Part shown: piece after piece, positions 32,543-41,422 of the stretch
How the letters are laid out: the number at the start of each line of letters is the position of its first letter
How positions within the stretch are numbered: position 1 is the stretch's first letter
Source: Halobiforma nitratireducens JCM 10879
GTDB taxonomy: Archaea > Halobacteriota > Halobacteria > Halobacteriales > Natrialbaceae
Assembly: GCF_000337895.1 (NCBI RefSeq)
Contig: NZ_AOMA01000203.1
Span: 1 to 49,102 of the forward strand
Direction: 5' to 3'
DNA: 49,102 bases
Program-made: the position numbers and the translations under genes
Notes under the pieces: generated by a model
Seen by the model: the letters and a program-made list of their open reading frames with translations, nothing else
Database searches by the model: none
Told to the model about the DNA's origin: nothing

Positions 32543-34405
32543 TCAGCCGTCCCAGCCGAACCGGAACTTCTCGGCGCGGTTCATCGGGAACTTGCCAGTC
32601 GGGGTGATGTAGTCGTCGTGGACCTGTTCGATGTGTTCGCCAGTGTGACTGTCGTAGACGTGGATCTCTCCTTCGGGCCAGTGACTGACGAAGAGACGCT
32701 GGCCGTCGCGGGAGAAGATCGGGTGGATGGCGTGATCGCTGCCGGTTTCGATCTCCATCTCGACTGTGTGGTCCCAGCGGTCGATCGCGTAGATCAGCTG
32801 ATCGAGTTCGGGGTCGTCTCGCAGGGCCACGTCACACCAGATGTAGTCACAGTCGGGGTGTTCCCGCAGGAACAGGCCGCCGCCGGGGACCTCGACCTCC
32901 GCCTCGACTTCCCAGGTCTCGGTGTCCCAGGCCGTCGTTACGGGTTCGCCGAGGTGGGTCGTCCAGGCCAGTCCCGTGTCGGGGTCCATCGCGCCCGGGC
33001 CGGGGTGTGGGACCTCGCCGGTCGGAATGTTGCGGACGAGTTCCTGTTCTTCGACGTCGACGACCGACATGACGCCGTCGGTCTGGGAGGCGACCATGAA
33101 GTACCGGCCGTCGGGCGTGAAGAACCCGTCGTGGAGGGTTCGTGCACAGTCGATCTCGGCGACGACGGGGAAGGCCTCGTCACCCTCGTCTTGCGTGTAA
33201 TCGATCAGCCAGACCTGGCCGAGTTCCTTGAGTGCGGCAACGAACACGCCCTGGTTAGGGGCGTCGTACAGCGCACAGACGCGACTCTCGACGAACTGGC
33301 CGTCGAGGTCGATCCCCTGCGTGGAGATCTGTTTGAGCGGCTCCATCGTCTCGGCGTCGACGATGAACAGCTGTCCGGGGTTGTAGAGGCCGCCGATGAG
33401 GTAGTTGCTGTTCCGGGACAGCGCCAGGTCGCGGGCGTCGGTCCCGACACGACAGCTGGCGACGCGGTTGAGCCCGAACAGATCGAGCTTGAATAGCTGT
33501 CCGTCGCGGGCCATCGTGTACGCGTAGGCCCCTTCGCGTTCGTTCTCGGGAATGTCACGGTGGAACTCGACGACGTGGATGGCGTGACCGACGTCCTCGA
33601 TCCGTCCCAGGTTCTCGTGGTTCGCCTGGTCGTAGTAGGAGACGGAGGCGTTGTCCCGCTCGATCACCATGTGGATGTCCATGATGTCGTCGACCAGCTC
33701 CGGCTCCTGTGGGAGTTCCTCTTCCTCGTGATGAATCTCGTGAGTCGTACGGACGTCCTCGATGTCGCGGTAGTCGAACTCCGCTGCCTCGTCGCCGACG
33801 AACAGTTCGCCCTCCATCTGGGCGTGGCCGTCACCACAGTACAGCGTACACTCGTAGAGGTGCCGGCCCGGCTCGTCCGCCACGAACTCGATGGACTCGG
33901 TCACCGTGTCGGGGTCCGTGTCTTCCGGAAGCACGACGTGTTCGTCGTACGGATCGAGCAGGTGCCAGTCGTGGAGTTCGAAGTCCGGATTCTCCTCGAA
34001 CGTCGACTCGATGAAGTCGATGTGGACGATGTCGCCTTCGGGAACGTGGATCTCCTGTGGCTCGAACCCGTACTGGTACGCGGTCATCTCGAACTCGTGG
34101 ACTTCCGCGTCGTCGTCGACGGGTTCGTCTTCGTCATCGTCCCCGTCCTCGGCTTCGTCGTCCTCGTCTGCCGGGTCTTCGTCCCCCATACAGCCGGCGA
34201 TAGCTGCGGTGCCGGCCGCCGCGGTTCCCGCGAGGAATCGACGACGTTCCGGCACGTCGAGGTCGACCCACTCTGGGAAATCCATCCGGTCTTTGATTCC
34301 CAGCTCCTCGGCGTCGTCGGCTTTCATCGCGTAGGCTTTCTTGATCCGCTCGATACGTTCTTCCGTCGTTTCGACATCGTCTGATGGGCGTTCGCTTTCG
34401 GACAT
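32543..34405 (-). CDS. CuA cupredoxin fused to a cytochrome-d1 domain: putative nitrite reductase
   Basis: This 620-residue protein is exported by Tat (RRRFLAG near residue 54) and lipid-anchored at C72 (IAGC). After an acidic linker, residues about 103-205 form a cupredoxin with a complete CuA set: H145 (FELHDW), C186, C190, H194 and M197 in CTLYCGDGHAQM. Residues about 240-610 form a d1 propeller like that of NirS. It keeps the proximal ligand (GHAIH, H277), both distal histidines (TLHDG, H425; VPHPG, H467) and the TPTGKF end motif. NirS reduces nitrite to NO and normally gets electrons through a cytochrome c domain; here CuA stands in that place. The 50-residue stretch before the twin arginines is unusual, and M41 is an alternative start. 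Confidence 0.85.
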   Translation of the reverse strand: MSESERPSDDVETTEERIERIKKAYAMKADDAEELGIKDRMDFPEWVDLDVPERRRFLAGTAAAGTAAIAGCMGDEDPADEDDEAEDGDDDEDEPVDDDAEVHEFEMTAYQYGFEPQEIHVPEGDIVHIDFIESTFEENPDFELHDWHLLDPYDEHVVLPEDTDPDTVTESIEFVADEPGRHLYECTLYCGDGHAQMEGELFVGDEAAEFDYRDIEDVRTTHEIHHEEEELPQEPELVDDIMDIHMVIERDNASVSYYDQANHENLGRIEDVGHAIHVVEFHRDIPENEREGAYAYTMARDGQLFKLDLFGLNRVASCRVGTDARDLALSRNSNYLIGGLYNPGQLFIVDAETMEPLKQISTQGIDLDGQFVESRVCALYDAPNQGVFVAALKELGQVWLIDYTQDEGDEAFPVVAEIDCARTLHDGFFTPDGRYFMVASQTDGVMSVVDVEEQELVRNIPTGEVPHPGPGAMDPDTGLAWTTHLGEPVTTAWDTETWEVEAEVEVPGGGLFLREHPDCDYIWCDVALRDDPELDQLIYAIDRWDHTVEMEIETGSDHAIHPIFSRDGQRLFVSHWPEGEIHVYDSHTGEHIEQVHDDYITPTGKFPMNRAEKFRFGWDG

Positions 34406-34873
34406 AGGGTGATTCGGTCGGCTACGGTCGATCGTACGGGTCGCTACAGGCGGAGCATGGCGGTACTGATCACTTGGTACCGAAGTTCCACACCCACCCG
34501 CTGAGAACGGATACGAACGATTCCGCCTCCATCCTCAGCCGCTGGGACGGGCGGCGAATCGATTCGCCTCGCCTTTCATATGCCTCGAGTGTGCTGCCAG
34601 CTACCGCTCTTTTGCCCCCGAAACGCGGGGCCACCTCGAGCGGTGCGTCCCTCGCGACGACCGGCTCGGACGACGCCGGTCTCAGGGACGGCGCAGGGCG
34701 TATAATTGTTCGCGGACGAGCGAGCGTTCGCGAACGTGTAGGGTCCGTTCGGTTCGCTGTCGAGAGCAGTTATATAACACCCGTTTCACCCGAACGCGTT
34801 CCGGTGGGTTCCTGCGGTGCGAGAACCCGAGTAGGGGTATTAGCGATGCAAGCGACGAGTTCCAGCCGAGACG
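34406..34873. promoter_or_regulatory. Divergent promoter region of the respiratory island
   Basis: No supported gene. A TATA box (AGTTATATAAC, 34768-34778) serves the plus-strand SCO unit with a leader of about 77 bases. Upstream of it lies an inverted repeat GTTCGCG (34708-34714) / CGCGAAC (34729-34735), a possible site for a dimeric activator. No equally clear box is seen for the minus-strand d1 operon. Confidence 0.5.
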
Positions 34874-35632
34874 ATGGACTCCGAACGACTCCCGCCCTCG
34901 TCCCTGCCGTCGCTGGAGAGACGGTCGTTCCTCCGAGCGACCGGTACGGCAGGGATGCTGGCTGTGGCGACGACAGCCGGTTGTACCGAACTCCGTGCCT
35001 CCGAGGGCCCTGACGACGTCATCCTCCCGCCGCCGGAGGAGTACGACGAGGATATCGCCGCGGAGATTTCCCACCCGACCTACGGCGACGAGGTCCCCGA
35101 AGTGACCGTTCCGGCCCCGCTCGAGGACGAGACGATCACGACGACCGACTTCGTCGGGGAGCGTCACTCGCTGTACACGTTCCTGTTTACGCGGTGTCCG
35201 AGCGCCTGTCCGGGGCTGCTGGAGAGTCTTCGACACGTGCAACACGATTCGATCGAGGAGACCTACGCCGACGACGTGGCGTTGCTCCCGGTGACGTTCG
35301 ACCCGGAGCACGATACGCCGGACGTCCTCGCGTCGTACGAGGATGATTACGGAGTCGCCCAGGATGTCGACAACTGGTACACGCTGCGTCCGGAGACCCC
35401 GGCTGCCGCCCAGGAAGCAGTCACGGATGGGTTCGGCGTCGCGTTCGCGGAGAACGACGACGAGGAGGACGACGGAAACGGCGAGGACATGGAGATGGAC
35501 ATGGCGTTCATCCACACCAACCTCGTCCTGTTCGTCAACAAGAACGGCTACGTCGAGCGGGCCTACACCGGCGATCCGCCGACGCCCGCCGCCGTCGTCG
35601 ACGACGTGACCACCGTCATCGAGGAGTGGTAG
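34874..35632 (+). CDS. SCO1/SenC-type copper chaperone
   Basis: The 252-residue protein begins with a twin-arginine lipoprotein signal (ERRSFLRATGTAG, lipobox Cys at residue 37). It has the SCO copper site C108-x3-C112 (TRCPSACP) and the distal H214 (FIHTN) in a thioredoxin fold. SCO proteins deliver copper to the CuA site of heme-copper oxidases (known). Here two CuA proteins are neighbours: the d1 fusion and the oxidase subunit II. A Met/Asp-rich loop (DMEMDM) just before H214 could add copper affinity. The stop is one base before the next start. Confidence 0.9.
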   Translation: MDSERLPPSSLPSLERRSFLRATGTAGMLAVATTAGCTELRASEGPDDVILPPPEEYDEDIAAEISHPTYGDEVPEVTVPAPLEDETITTTDFVGERHSLYTFLFTRCPSACPGLLESLRHVQHDSIEETYADDVALLPVTFDPEHDTPDVLASYEDDYGVAQDVDNWYTLRPETPAAAQEAVTDGFGVAFAENDDEEDDGNGEDMEMDMAFIHTNLVLFVNKNGYVERAYTGDPPTPAAVVDDVTTVIEEW

Positions 35633-35633
35633 T

Positions 35634-36191
35634 ATGAAACGACGCGACCTCCTCGCCGGCGCGGCCGCAGTCGGCGTCGCGGGTGCCGGTGCCGTCTTCG
35701 CGACCGGCGGGTTCGGCAGCAGCGTCGAGGGCGTCGAGCCGTTCGAACTCGAGACGATCGACGCGCCCGGCAGCGAGGCCGGAACGCTCGCGGTCCCCGA
35801 ACCCGGACGCGTCACCTTCCTCGAGCTGTTCGCGACGTGGTGTGACGCCTGCGCACGGACCGTCGCGACGAAAGGCGAGGTCTACGACGAGCTGGGGGAG
35901 CGAGACGACCTCCAGTTCGTCTCGGTGTCGAACGAACCGCTCGGCCACACCGTCACGAGAGACGATGTCGCCGACTGGTGGGACGAACACGACGGTCGCT
36001 GGACGGTCGCGATCGACGACGACCTCGCACTAACGGAAACACTCGATGCTTCGGGCGTTCCCTACAGTTTCGTCCTCGACGCGGAGAACCGCGTCACCTG
36101 GTCCCGACAGGGCGACGTAGCCGCCGACGAACTACGGGACGCGATCACGAGCGCACTCGAGTCCGAAACGGACGAGAACGGAGAGAACTGA
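35634..36191 (+). CDS. TlpA/ResA-like exported thioredoxin
   Basis: The 185-residue protein has a Tat-like signal (MKRRDLLAGAAAVGVAGAGA) and a thioredoxin fold with the redox pair C70-x2-C73 (TWCDAC) and the cis-Pro loop VPYSF. TlpA-like proteins reduce disulfides outside the membrane, including the CuA cysteines of oxidase subunit II and of SCO (known from bacteria). It sits between SCO and CcdA, which completes a CuA maturation set. Confidence 0.9.
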   Translation: MKRRDLLAGAAAVGVAGAGAVFATGGFGSSVEGVEPFELETIDAPGSEAGTLAVPEPGRVTFLELFATWCDACARTVATKGEVYDELGERDDLQFVSVSNEPLGHTVTRDDVADWWDEHDGRWTVAIDDDLALTETLDASGVPYSFVLDAENRVTWSRQGDVAADELRDAITSALESETDENGEN

Positions 36192-36195
36192 CGAC

Positions 36196-36852
36196 ATGAC
36201 TGGGGGAGAACTGGTCGGCACGGCGGCGTTCGCGCTCGGAGCCGGAGTGGCGACGTTCTTCTCGCCGTGTTCGTACGCCTTGCTCCCCGGATACGTCGGC
36301 TACTACGTCTCCGCGACCGGGCGCGAGAGCCCGCCGCTTGGTGGCGCAGTCGCCCGCGGCGTCGCTGCAGCTGCAGGCGCTATCCTCGTCCTCGGGATTC
36401 TCTCTGCCGTTGCACTCGTCGCCGGCGACACGCTCGAGCGTGTGCTCCCGACGTTCGAGTACGCCGTCGGCGTCGCACTGATCGGCCTCGGCGGCTGGAT
36501 CGTGGCCGGGGGACCGGGCGCGATCCACGGGATGTTGCCGAAACGACGCTCGAGTGTGCTGGGGTTTGGCCTGTTCGGCGGGATGTACGCGCTGGCGGCG
36601 ACGGCTTGTGTGTTGCCGCTGTTTCTCGGGATCGTCCTCCGAACGTTCACGATGTCGACGCTCGAAGGGGCGTTCGTCCTGGGGGCGTACGTCGCCGGCT
36701 TCGCCGCCTTACTGCTGGCGGTTACCGTGGCGACGGCGGTCGGTCACGCGATCGGCGCTGGTCGGCTGACCGGCTACGTCGATCGACTCGTCAGAGCCGG
36801 TGGTGTCGTGCTCGTCCTGGCCGGGTTCGGCCAGCTGTACGTCGCGGCGTAG
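36196..36852 (+). CDS. ccdA: CcdA/DsbD-type membrane electron carrier
   Basis: The 218-residue membrane protein has six helices and the CcdA cysteine motifs FFSPCSYALLPGY (helix 1) and LAATACVLPLF (helix 4). CcdA moves electrons from cytoplasmic thioredoxin to exported thioredoxins such as the TlpA-like protein encoded 4 bases upstream. It follows that gene without a promoter, so the three genes SCO, TlpA and CcdA form one unit. Confidence 0.92.
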   Translation: MTGGELVGTAAFALGAGVATFFSPCSYALLPGYVGYYVSATGRESPPLGGAVARGVAAAAGAILVLGILSAVALVAGDTLERVLPTFEYAVGVALIGLGGWIVAGGPGAIHGMLPKRRSSVLGFGLFGGMYALAATACVLPLFLGIVLRTFTMSTLEGAFVLGAYVAGFAALLLAVTVATAVGHAIGAGRLTGYVDRLVRAGGVVLVLAGFGQLYVAA

Positions 36853-36987
36853 TCGCGATTCTTCCTTCGTTTATATTAGTTCAATAAAATCGGTAGAAAA
36901 TCCAATATCCGTTCTAATCTGGTCTATCGAATATGTGCGGCAGAATGAATAGGGGAGGGCAGTACCGAGTTTGGAACGAAACGAGCT

Positions 36988-37137
36988 ATGACGACCACAG
37001 AAAACGGCGAAGAGATCCCGTTCATGCAACGGTTGTACAACCGGATCTGGCTCCTGGCAGCGGCATCGCTGGTGTTCTTTGCGCTGTCGTACATCGGCTG
37101 GGGCATGCTGGATCTGCTGACGATTCCAATGGGGTGA
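36988..37137 (+). CDS. 49-residue single-helix subunit of the heme-copper enzyme
   Basis: The small frame begins MTTTENGEEIPFMQRLYNR and continues with one membrane helix (about residues 20-44, ending IGWGMLDLLTIPMG). Its stop is 6 bases before the CuA subunit II gene. Single-helix accessory subunits of this kind occur in ba3-type enzymes (subunit IIa). Position and topology make it very likely real despite its size. It stabilises or shields subunits I/II by analogy. Confidence 0.7.
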   Translation: MTTTENGEEIPFMQRLYNRIWLLAAASLVFFALSYIGWGMLDLLTIPMG

Positions 37138-37143
37138 TTCGAA

Positions 37144-37701
37144 ATGACGTCACCGATCAAACCGCCGAAAGGTAACTGGTGGGATCAACCCGTCAACAGA
37201 CGCGAATCGATCTGGCTCGGACTCGGCGTCGGCTGGGCGCTGGTCCTGTTCGGGTGGATGAGTGCGTTCACACGGATCGGCGATCAGAACCCGATCGGCG
37301 AGACTTACCGGGTTACCGAGGACGAGCTCCGCGAGAAAGTACAGGCGTTCGAAGAAGCAGCCGAGCAGCGCGACGACGGCGCGTACGTTCCGGCGGGCGA
37401 CGACGTCTACGTCGTCGGCTATCAGTTCGACTGGGACGGGCTCCCGGTCGTCCTCGAGACCGGTCAGGAGTACGATTTCCACCTCGGCTCCTACGATGTC
37501 CAGCACGGCTTTTCGATCCGGCCGGAACACGCCTACAGCCAGCAGATCAACCTGCACGTGACCCCCGGTAAGGAGTGGATCATCCCGATGGAGTTCGACG
37601 AACCCGGGACCTACCACGTCCTCTGTAACGAGTTCTGCGGAGAGGGGCACCGAGGAATGCACAACACCATCATCGTGGAGGAGGGTGACGATGGCGAGTA
37701 A
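37144..37701 (+). CDS. coxB: CuA-containing subunit II of a heme-copper oxidoreductase
   Basis: The 185-residue protein has one N-terminal membrane helix (about residues 23-42) and an exported cupredoxin domain with all CuA ligands: H121 (YDVQHGF), C161, C165, H169 and M172 in CNEFCGEGHRGM. It receives electrons from a soluble donor, probably a halocyanin, and passes them to subunit I. The short length and single helix are typical of B-family (ba3-like) enzymes. It overlaps the subunit I gene by 11 bases. Confidence 0.93.
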   Translation: MTSPIKPPKGNWWDQPVNRRESIWLGLGVGWALVLFGWMSAFTRIGDQNPIGETYRVTEDELREKVQAFEEAAEQRDDGAYVPAGDDVYVVGYQFDWDGLPVVLETGQEYDFHLGSYDVQHGFSIRPEHAYSQQINLHVTPGKEWIIPMEFDEPGTYHVLCNEFCGEGHRGMHNTIIVEEGDDGE

Positions 37702-39442
37702 TCTCGACGTCTTCGGCTGGTTCGACAACGACTACGACGAAGACGGGTTCCGAACGTGCTCGGTCACCGGCTTCGACGTCCACCAGTCGGTCGAGAACCA
37801 CGTCAAGCTCTACGGCGTAACCGCCGTCGTCTTCATGCTGATCGGCGGGATATTCGCGCTCACCGTCGCGACGACGCGGTGGGAATACATCGGCCTCCTG
37901 GAGGCCGGCGACTACTACCGCCACCTCAGCATGCACGCCTGGAGTCTGCTGATCTTCTGGATCATCTTCATGGAGATCGCGATCCTCTACGTCGGTGGCC
38001 CGATGGTACTCGGGCGAAAGCTGCCCATCGAGTGGGCCGCGAAACTCGGGTACGTCGTGATGGTCGCCGGTGCGATCATCATCTACTATACGATCTGGAC
38101 GGTCACGGGGAACCCCGTCGAGGACAACGCGCCGCTTTTGACGGCGTATATCCCACTCGAGATCAACCCTCTCTTCTACGTCGGCGCGATCGTGTTCGTC
38201 CTCGGCGTCACGGTGGCAGCGTTGCCGTTCTTCCTCGCGCTGTGGTACGAGAAACGCGAGAATCCCGGACAGACGCTACCGCTGGTGACGTTCGGTGCGT
38301 TCGTCGCGGGGATCATCGCAGTCCAGTCGATCCTCGGCGGCCTCGTCGCGTTCAGCGGCGGTCTGGCCTACCAGCTCGGGCTCGCACCGTGGTTCGACGC
38401 CGGCATGTACCGCCAGTGGTTCTGGATCATCGGTCACGGGACCCAGCAGATCAACCTCGTGGCGATGATCACCGTCTGGTACCTCTTTACCCACGTCATC
38501 GGGGGTGCCGAGGTTGTCAGCGAGAAGGTCTCCCGAACCGCGTTCATCCTCTACCTGTTTTTCATCGTCATGGGGGCGGCCCATCACCTGATGGTCGACC
38601 CCGGTCTCTCCGCGGGCTGGCGCATCTGGAACACGTCCTACGCGTTCTACGGTGCGACCTTCGCCAGCCTCGTCCACGCCTTTACCATCCCCGCCGGCCT
38701 CGAGGCCGGCCGCCGTAAGCGCGGCAAGGGAGGTGGCCTCTTTGGCTGGCTCACGTCCGCGCCGTGGAAGAACCCGATGTTCTCGACGTCGATCTTCGCG
38801 ATCATCCTGTTCGGGTTCCTCGGCGGCATCACGGGCGTGATGATGGGGCAGCTCCAGCTCAACATGAGCTGGCACAACACGTTCGCGACCGTCGGTCACT
38901 TCCACAGCACGGTCGTGCTCGGAACGACGGTCACGTTCATGGGCGTCGTCTACTTCGTCATCAAGACGATGTTCCAGCGGGAGTTCGTCTCCCCGAAGCT
39001 GGCCTCCTTCCAGCCGTACCTCTACTGTAGCGCGATGGCGATCACCGCGCTGATGATGATGTACGTCGGCATCCTCTATGGCATCCCGCGCCGGACCTCC
39101 GAGGTCGTCCGGAACATCCCGGGCACCGACTTCAGCATCATCGGTGCCGCGCCGCTGTTCCACGTCTTCGGCATCTTCGCGCTGATCGCGATCGCCGGCG
39201 GGGCCCTGTTCGTCCTGCTTGCGGTCGGGTCGCTGCTGTTCGGAAAGCGAATCGAGCCCGGCGAGGACGACAGCCTCGTTCCCGACGGCGGCCTCGAGAT
39301 GGCGACCGATCCGGAGGACCCGGTCCACGCCTACGAGATGCGTGGCACGTTCATCCTCTGTCTGATCTTCCTCGGCGTCTTCGTCGTTGCCTACGTACTG
39401 AACTGGTTCCTGCTCACGCAGCTGTGGTCGATCGGGGTGTAA
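37691..39442 (+). CDS. B-family heme-copper subunit I lacking the active-site Tyr (candidate NO reductase)
   Basis: The start is the ATG at 37691 inside the end of subunit II. The 583-residue protein has about 13 membrane helices and the metal ligands H82 (MHAWSLL), H249, H298-H299 (GAAHHLMVDPG), H403 and H405 (VGHFH). In oxygen reductases helix VI reads HPxVY, with the Tyr cross-linked to a CuB histidine. Here it reads H249-GTQ-Q253, so Gln replaces Tyr. A His (H329) stands where Thermus ba3 has a K-channel Thr (recalled alignment). Loss of the Tyr is a hallmark of NO reductases (known). With the d1 protein next door, NO reduction is the favoured role; an atypical oxygen reductase remains possible. 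Confidence 0.9.
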   Translation: MASNLDVFGWFDNDYDEDGFRTCSVTGFDVHQSVENHVKLYGVTAVVFMLIGGIFALTVATTRWEYIGLLEAGDYYRHLSMHAWSLLIFWIIFMEIAILYVGGPMVLGRKLPIEWAAKLGYVVMVAGAIIIYYTIWTVTGNPVEDNAPLLTAYIPLEINPLFYVGAIVFVLGVTVAALPFFLALWYEKRENPGQTLPLVTFGAFVAGIIAVQSILGGLVAFSGGLAYQLGLAPWFDAGMYRQWFWIIGHGTQQINLVAMITVWYLFTHVIGGAEVVSEKVSRTAFILYLFFIVMGAAHHLMVDPGLSAGWRIWNTSYAFYGATFASLVHAFTIPAGLEAGRRKRGKGGGLFGWLTSAPWKNPMFSTSIFAIILFGFLGGITGVMMGQLQLNMSWHNTFATVGHFHSTVVLGTTVTFMGVVYFVIKTMFQREFVSPKLASFQPYLYCSAMAITALMMMYVGILYGIPRRTSEVVRNIPGTDFSIIGAAPLFHVFGIFALIAIAGGALFVLLAVGSLLFGKRIEPGEDDSLVPDGGLEMATDPEDPVHAYEMRGTFILCLIFLGVFVVAYVLNWFLLTQLWSIGV

Positions 39443-39637
39443 GCGCGAGCGACGCCCCGTTCGTTTTTCGGTGGCGGTGACGCCGGTTCTCCCGGTTCAT
39501 CGTCGCTTTCCGAACTCACTCAGAGGTCCCCGCTCGTCTACGGGGTGTCAGTGCGCGAACCGATTCGGCCACGATTTCACCTTCGACCGACACGAACGAC
39601 CGGATACGATCGATCCGACTCACCCACGATACGACCC

Positions 39638-40327
39638 ATGTCAGACCCACAAACCGCTACGACCGACTCGCGACCCGGTTTCGTCCGGCGAACCCTCCGA
39701 CAGGCCTGGCGAGACCTGTTGAGTGTCTACTACGCCAACACGGTAATCTGGCGCTACCTCAAAAGCGGAGCCCTCCTGTGGTTCGGGCTCATGATCTGGG
39801 CCTTCTCGAACCTCGTCCTGTCGTACCGACCCGACTGGACGTTCATGTACTACGTGATGGCCTACGGGTTCGCCCTCGTGTTGTGGGGGCCGCTGACCCA
39901 CCTCGTCGTCGTCCCGCTTGTCATCCGCCTTCGGAAGTCGGGGGCGACGGGCGTCGCTCGTTCGGTCGCCAGACACGGCTCCAAGATCAATCTGAGCGTG
40001 TTCTTCGCGATCGTGATCCTGCTCGGCGCGATGCCGTTCGGGCCGATGGTGCTTGACTTCCAGCCGACCGCGACCGGCGACGACGACAGTTCCGTCCCGG
40101 CTCCCGAACTCGAGTGTACCGAGACCGACGAGCTCGTCCAGTGTTCGTTCTCCCACGACGAAGGGTACGATCGCGTCGAGGTAACCGGTCCCGACGGCGA
40201 CAGTACCACGATCGAGGAGCCACCATACGAGTTCGAGATCGATCCCGACGAATACGACCGGTTCGTCGTCGAGGTGCTCGACGAGGACGGCGAGATGATC
40301 GATCGACAGGTCCAGCGTCTCGGCTGA
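39638..40327 (+). CDS. Membrane protein with exported beta domain, oxidoreductase-associated
   Basis: The start at 39638 (MSDPQTATTDSRPGF) is preferred over an upstream frame without features. The 229-residue protein has three membrane helices (about residues 43-63, 69-95, 118-137) and a C-terminal acidic beta-strand domain (VEVTGPDGDSTTIEEPPYEF, Ig/fibronectin-like) that should face outside. It follows the subunit I gene by 195 bases on the same strand. I do not recognise the family. An accessory or assembly subunit of the neighbouring enzyme is a reasonable inference. Confidence 0.6.
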   Translation: MSDPQTATTDSRPGFVRRTLRQAWRDLLSVYYANTVIWRYLKSGALLWFGLMIWAFSNLVLSYRPDWTFMYYVMAYGFALVLWGPLTHLVVVPLVIRLRKSGATGVARSVARHGSKINLSVFFAIVILLGAMPFGPMVLDFQPTATGDDDSSVPAPELECTETDELVQCSFSHDEGYDRVEVTGPDGDSTTIEEPPYEFEIDPDEYDRFVVEVLDEDGEMIDRQVQRLG

Positions 40328-40465
40328 CACCGAGCGAGCCGGTCCGGCGGCAGAAGGCTGTCGCTGCCCTCGCCGTCCCCCGCTTTCGCTCTCTCCGTCT
40401 ACGTCTCCATCTACGTCCTTCCGCGAGCGGTAGCGTCTTTGTTCGTCCGTTCCCAACACCGAGCC

Positions 40466-41197
40466 GTGACCGAACTCCGATACCTCCCCGACGCGGACGA
40501 CGTGACGACGTTCACGGCCACCGTCACCGAAGCGGACCAGGACGCCGTCTTCCTCGATGGGACCTACTTCTACCCCGAAGGCGGCGGTCAGCCGGCCGAC
40601 CGCGGCGTCCTCGAGTGGGACGGCGGAATCGCGGACGTAACCGACGTGCGGAAAGACCACGGCGACGTGCGCCACGCCGTCGATATCCGAGACGGCGAGC
40701 CGCCGACGGAAGGGACGACAGTCGACGCACGAATCGACGGGGATCGCCGCCGAGCGGTGAGCCGAATGCACACTGCCCAGCACGTCGTCTCCCGAGTCGT
40801 CCTCGAGGAGTACGGTGCGAGTACCGCCGGCAACCAGGTCTACCCGGACCGGGCGCGGATCGACTTCGAACCCGCGTCGTTCGACGCCGACGATCTGGAA
40901 GAGATCGAACGCCACAGTAACGAGGCCATCGAGCGCGATCTACCGGTCGTCAAGGAGAACCGTCCCCGGCCCGAGGTCGAAGCCGAAGTCGACGAAGGGC
41001 GGGCGCTGCTCGATATGATCCCGGACTCCGTCGATCCGCTTCGAGTCGTCGAAATCGAGGGGTTCGATATGTGCCCCTGTGGCGGCACTCACGCCTCGAG
41101 TCTCGGCGAACTCGGCGGGATCACGATCACGGACACCGTATCGAAAGGTGAAGACGTCGAACGACTCGAGTTCGAACTCGAAGACGAGCCACGGTAG
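40466..41197 (+). CDS. alaX: Alanyl-tRNA editing protein AlaX
   Basis: The GTG start gives MTELRYLPDADDVTTF, matching the family length. The 243-residue protein has the zinc/editing ligands H102 and H106 (MHTAQHVV) and the later C205-x3-H209 (CPCGGTH). The N-terminal glycine-rich loop YPEGGGQPAD is like that of AlaRS. AlaX removes Ser or Gly wrongly attached to tRNA-Ala. It is a housekeeping gene not obviously linked to the island. Confidence 0.92.
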   Translation: MTELRYLPDADDVTTFTATVTEADQDAVFLDGTYFYPEGGGQPADRGVLEWDGGIADVTDVRKDHGDVRHAVDIRDGEPPTEGTTVDARIDGDRRRAVSRMHTAQHVVSRVVLEEYGASTAGNQVYPDRARIDFEPASFDADDLEEIERHSNEAIERDLPVVKENRPRPEVEAEVDEGRALLDMIPDSVDPLRVVEIEGFDMCPCGGTHASSLGELGGITITDTVSKGEDVERLEFELEDEPR

Positions 41198-41422
41198 GAA
41201 ACGGGAGCACGGACCCAGCGGGAGTCAGCGCCATCGAACCGAACACCGTCGCCCGGTGACGGAAACGACACTCGCTGTGGTCGCTCTCGGACCTGAGAGA
41301 CGAGACGTGTGGCTCGTGTTCTGCACTCGCAGTCGACGGCCGAGACAACTGACGAAGCGGCCGTACACTCCCGCCAGCACACTAATGCGACCGGGGCTGC
41401 AACCCCTCTCGTAGGGACACGT

